DNA of 64,000 nucleotides. Source: Brucella pituitosa. Its GTDB lineage: Bacteria > Pseudomonadota > Alphaproteobacteria > Rhizobiales > Rhizobiaceae. The notes beneath the pieces are model-generated. The model was not told where the DNA came from. It saw only the letters and a list, made by a program, of their open reading frames with translations, and ran no database searches. The translations under genes were made by a program, and so were the position numbers. Positions 63,896 to 64,000 of the stretch are shown in pieces (the stretch's first letter is position 1; each line of letters starts with the position of its first letter). Where the stretch lies: positions 186,001 through 250,000 of the forward strand of contig NZ_PYSY02000002.1 in assembly GCF_003049685.1 (NCBI RefSeq), written 5' to 3'.

Positions 63896-64000
63896 CTATT
63901 CGGTTGCGAGCACCGCACGTGGACGCAAAGTGAGGGCAAGTACCAGAAAGAGTATGCAGGCAATGGTAACGAATACCGGCAGGCCGTGGGTCAAATATTG
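63896..64000 (-). CDS. C-terminal end of a membrane transporter (partial)
   Basis: The last 34 residues (QYLTHGLPVFVTIACILFLV...TLRPRAVLATE) show one hydrophobic helix followed by a short polar tail, as at the C-terminus of a major facilitator-type transporter. The frame is open to the window edge. The family cannot be fixed from this fragment. Confidence 0.5.
   Translation of the reverse strand, partial: QYLTHGLPVFVTIACILFLVLALTLRPRAVLATE

Overview
The window looks like a chromosome segment of a Brucella/Ochrobactrum-type alphaproteobacterium (Hyphomicrobiales). The basis is gene content: Brucellaceae-style amine and opine catabolic operons, a PodJ-like polarity protein, the ligase/exonuclease/Lhr/phosphoesterase repair set, TIGR02186 next to a TauE-type exporter, a GcrA-like zinc protein, and an intergenic repeat typical of the group. 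Genus assignment is inference.

Layout. 0-6 kb: a family-5 substrate-binding protein and a DAO-type oxidase on the minus strand, a MarR regulator, then a divergent FAD oxidase and an SDR; two tandem 18-bp repeats between the divergent genes look like operators. 6-7 kb: non-coding, with strong hairpins. 7-14.4 kb: a minus-strand opine/amino-acid oxidation operon (RidA, three-part flavin/iron-sulfur dehydrogenase, polar amino-acid ABC importer) with a divergent LysR regulator. Five of its genes carry a small frameshift. 14.4-24.4 kb: a LysR gene divergent from an apparently intact ten-gene plus-strand operon: a polar amino-acid ABC importer, a dimethylformamidase-like hydrolase, a class III aminotransferase, a beta-keto acid cleavage enzyme, a GNAT acetyltransferase, an acetylpolyamine amidohydrolase and a thioesterase. 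I infer a pathway that imports an amide or acylated amine, hydrolyses it, transaminates it and cleaves the keto acid with acetyl-CoA.

25.2-48.86 kb: an integrated element of about 23.6 kb in the 3' end of tRNA-Thr(CGT), bounded by a 16-bp direct repeat. Its genes include a P4-type integrase, an AlpA regulator, a primase/DUF3987 replication block, two phage internal-virion-like proteins, several small secreted or membrane proteins, an AT-rich two-gene membrane cargo, an XRE repressor with an operator array, an early operon ending in a replication initiator with iteron-like repeats inside the gene, and a GcrA-like protein. The right end holds several families of non-coding direct repeats. No capsid, portal, terminase or tail gene is visible, so it is either a phage satellite-like element or a mosaic defective prophage.

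49-64 kb: ordinary chromosome: a nitronate monooxygenase-like flavoprotein, a membrane protein, the DNA-repair cluster, TIGR02186 plus exporter, two unknowns, the PodJ-like protein, and the C-terminal end of a membrane protein at the window edge.
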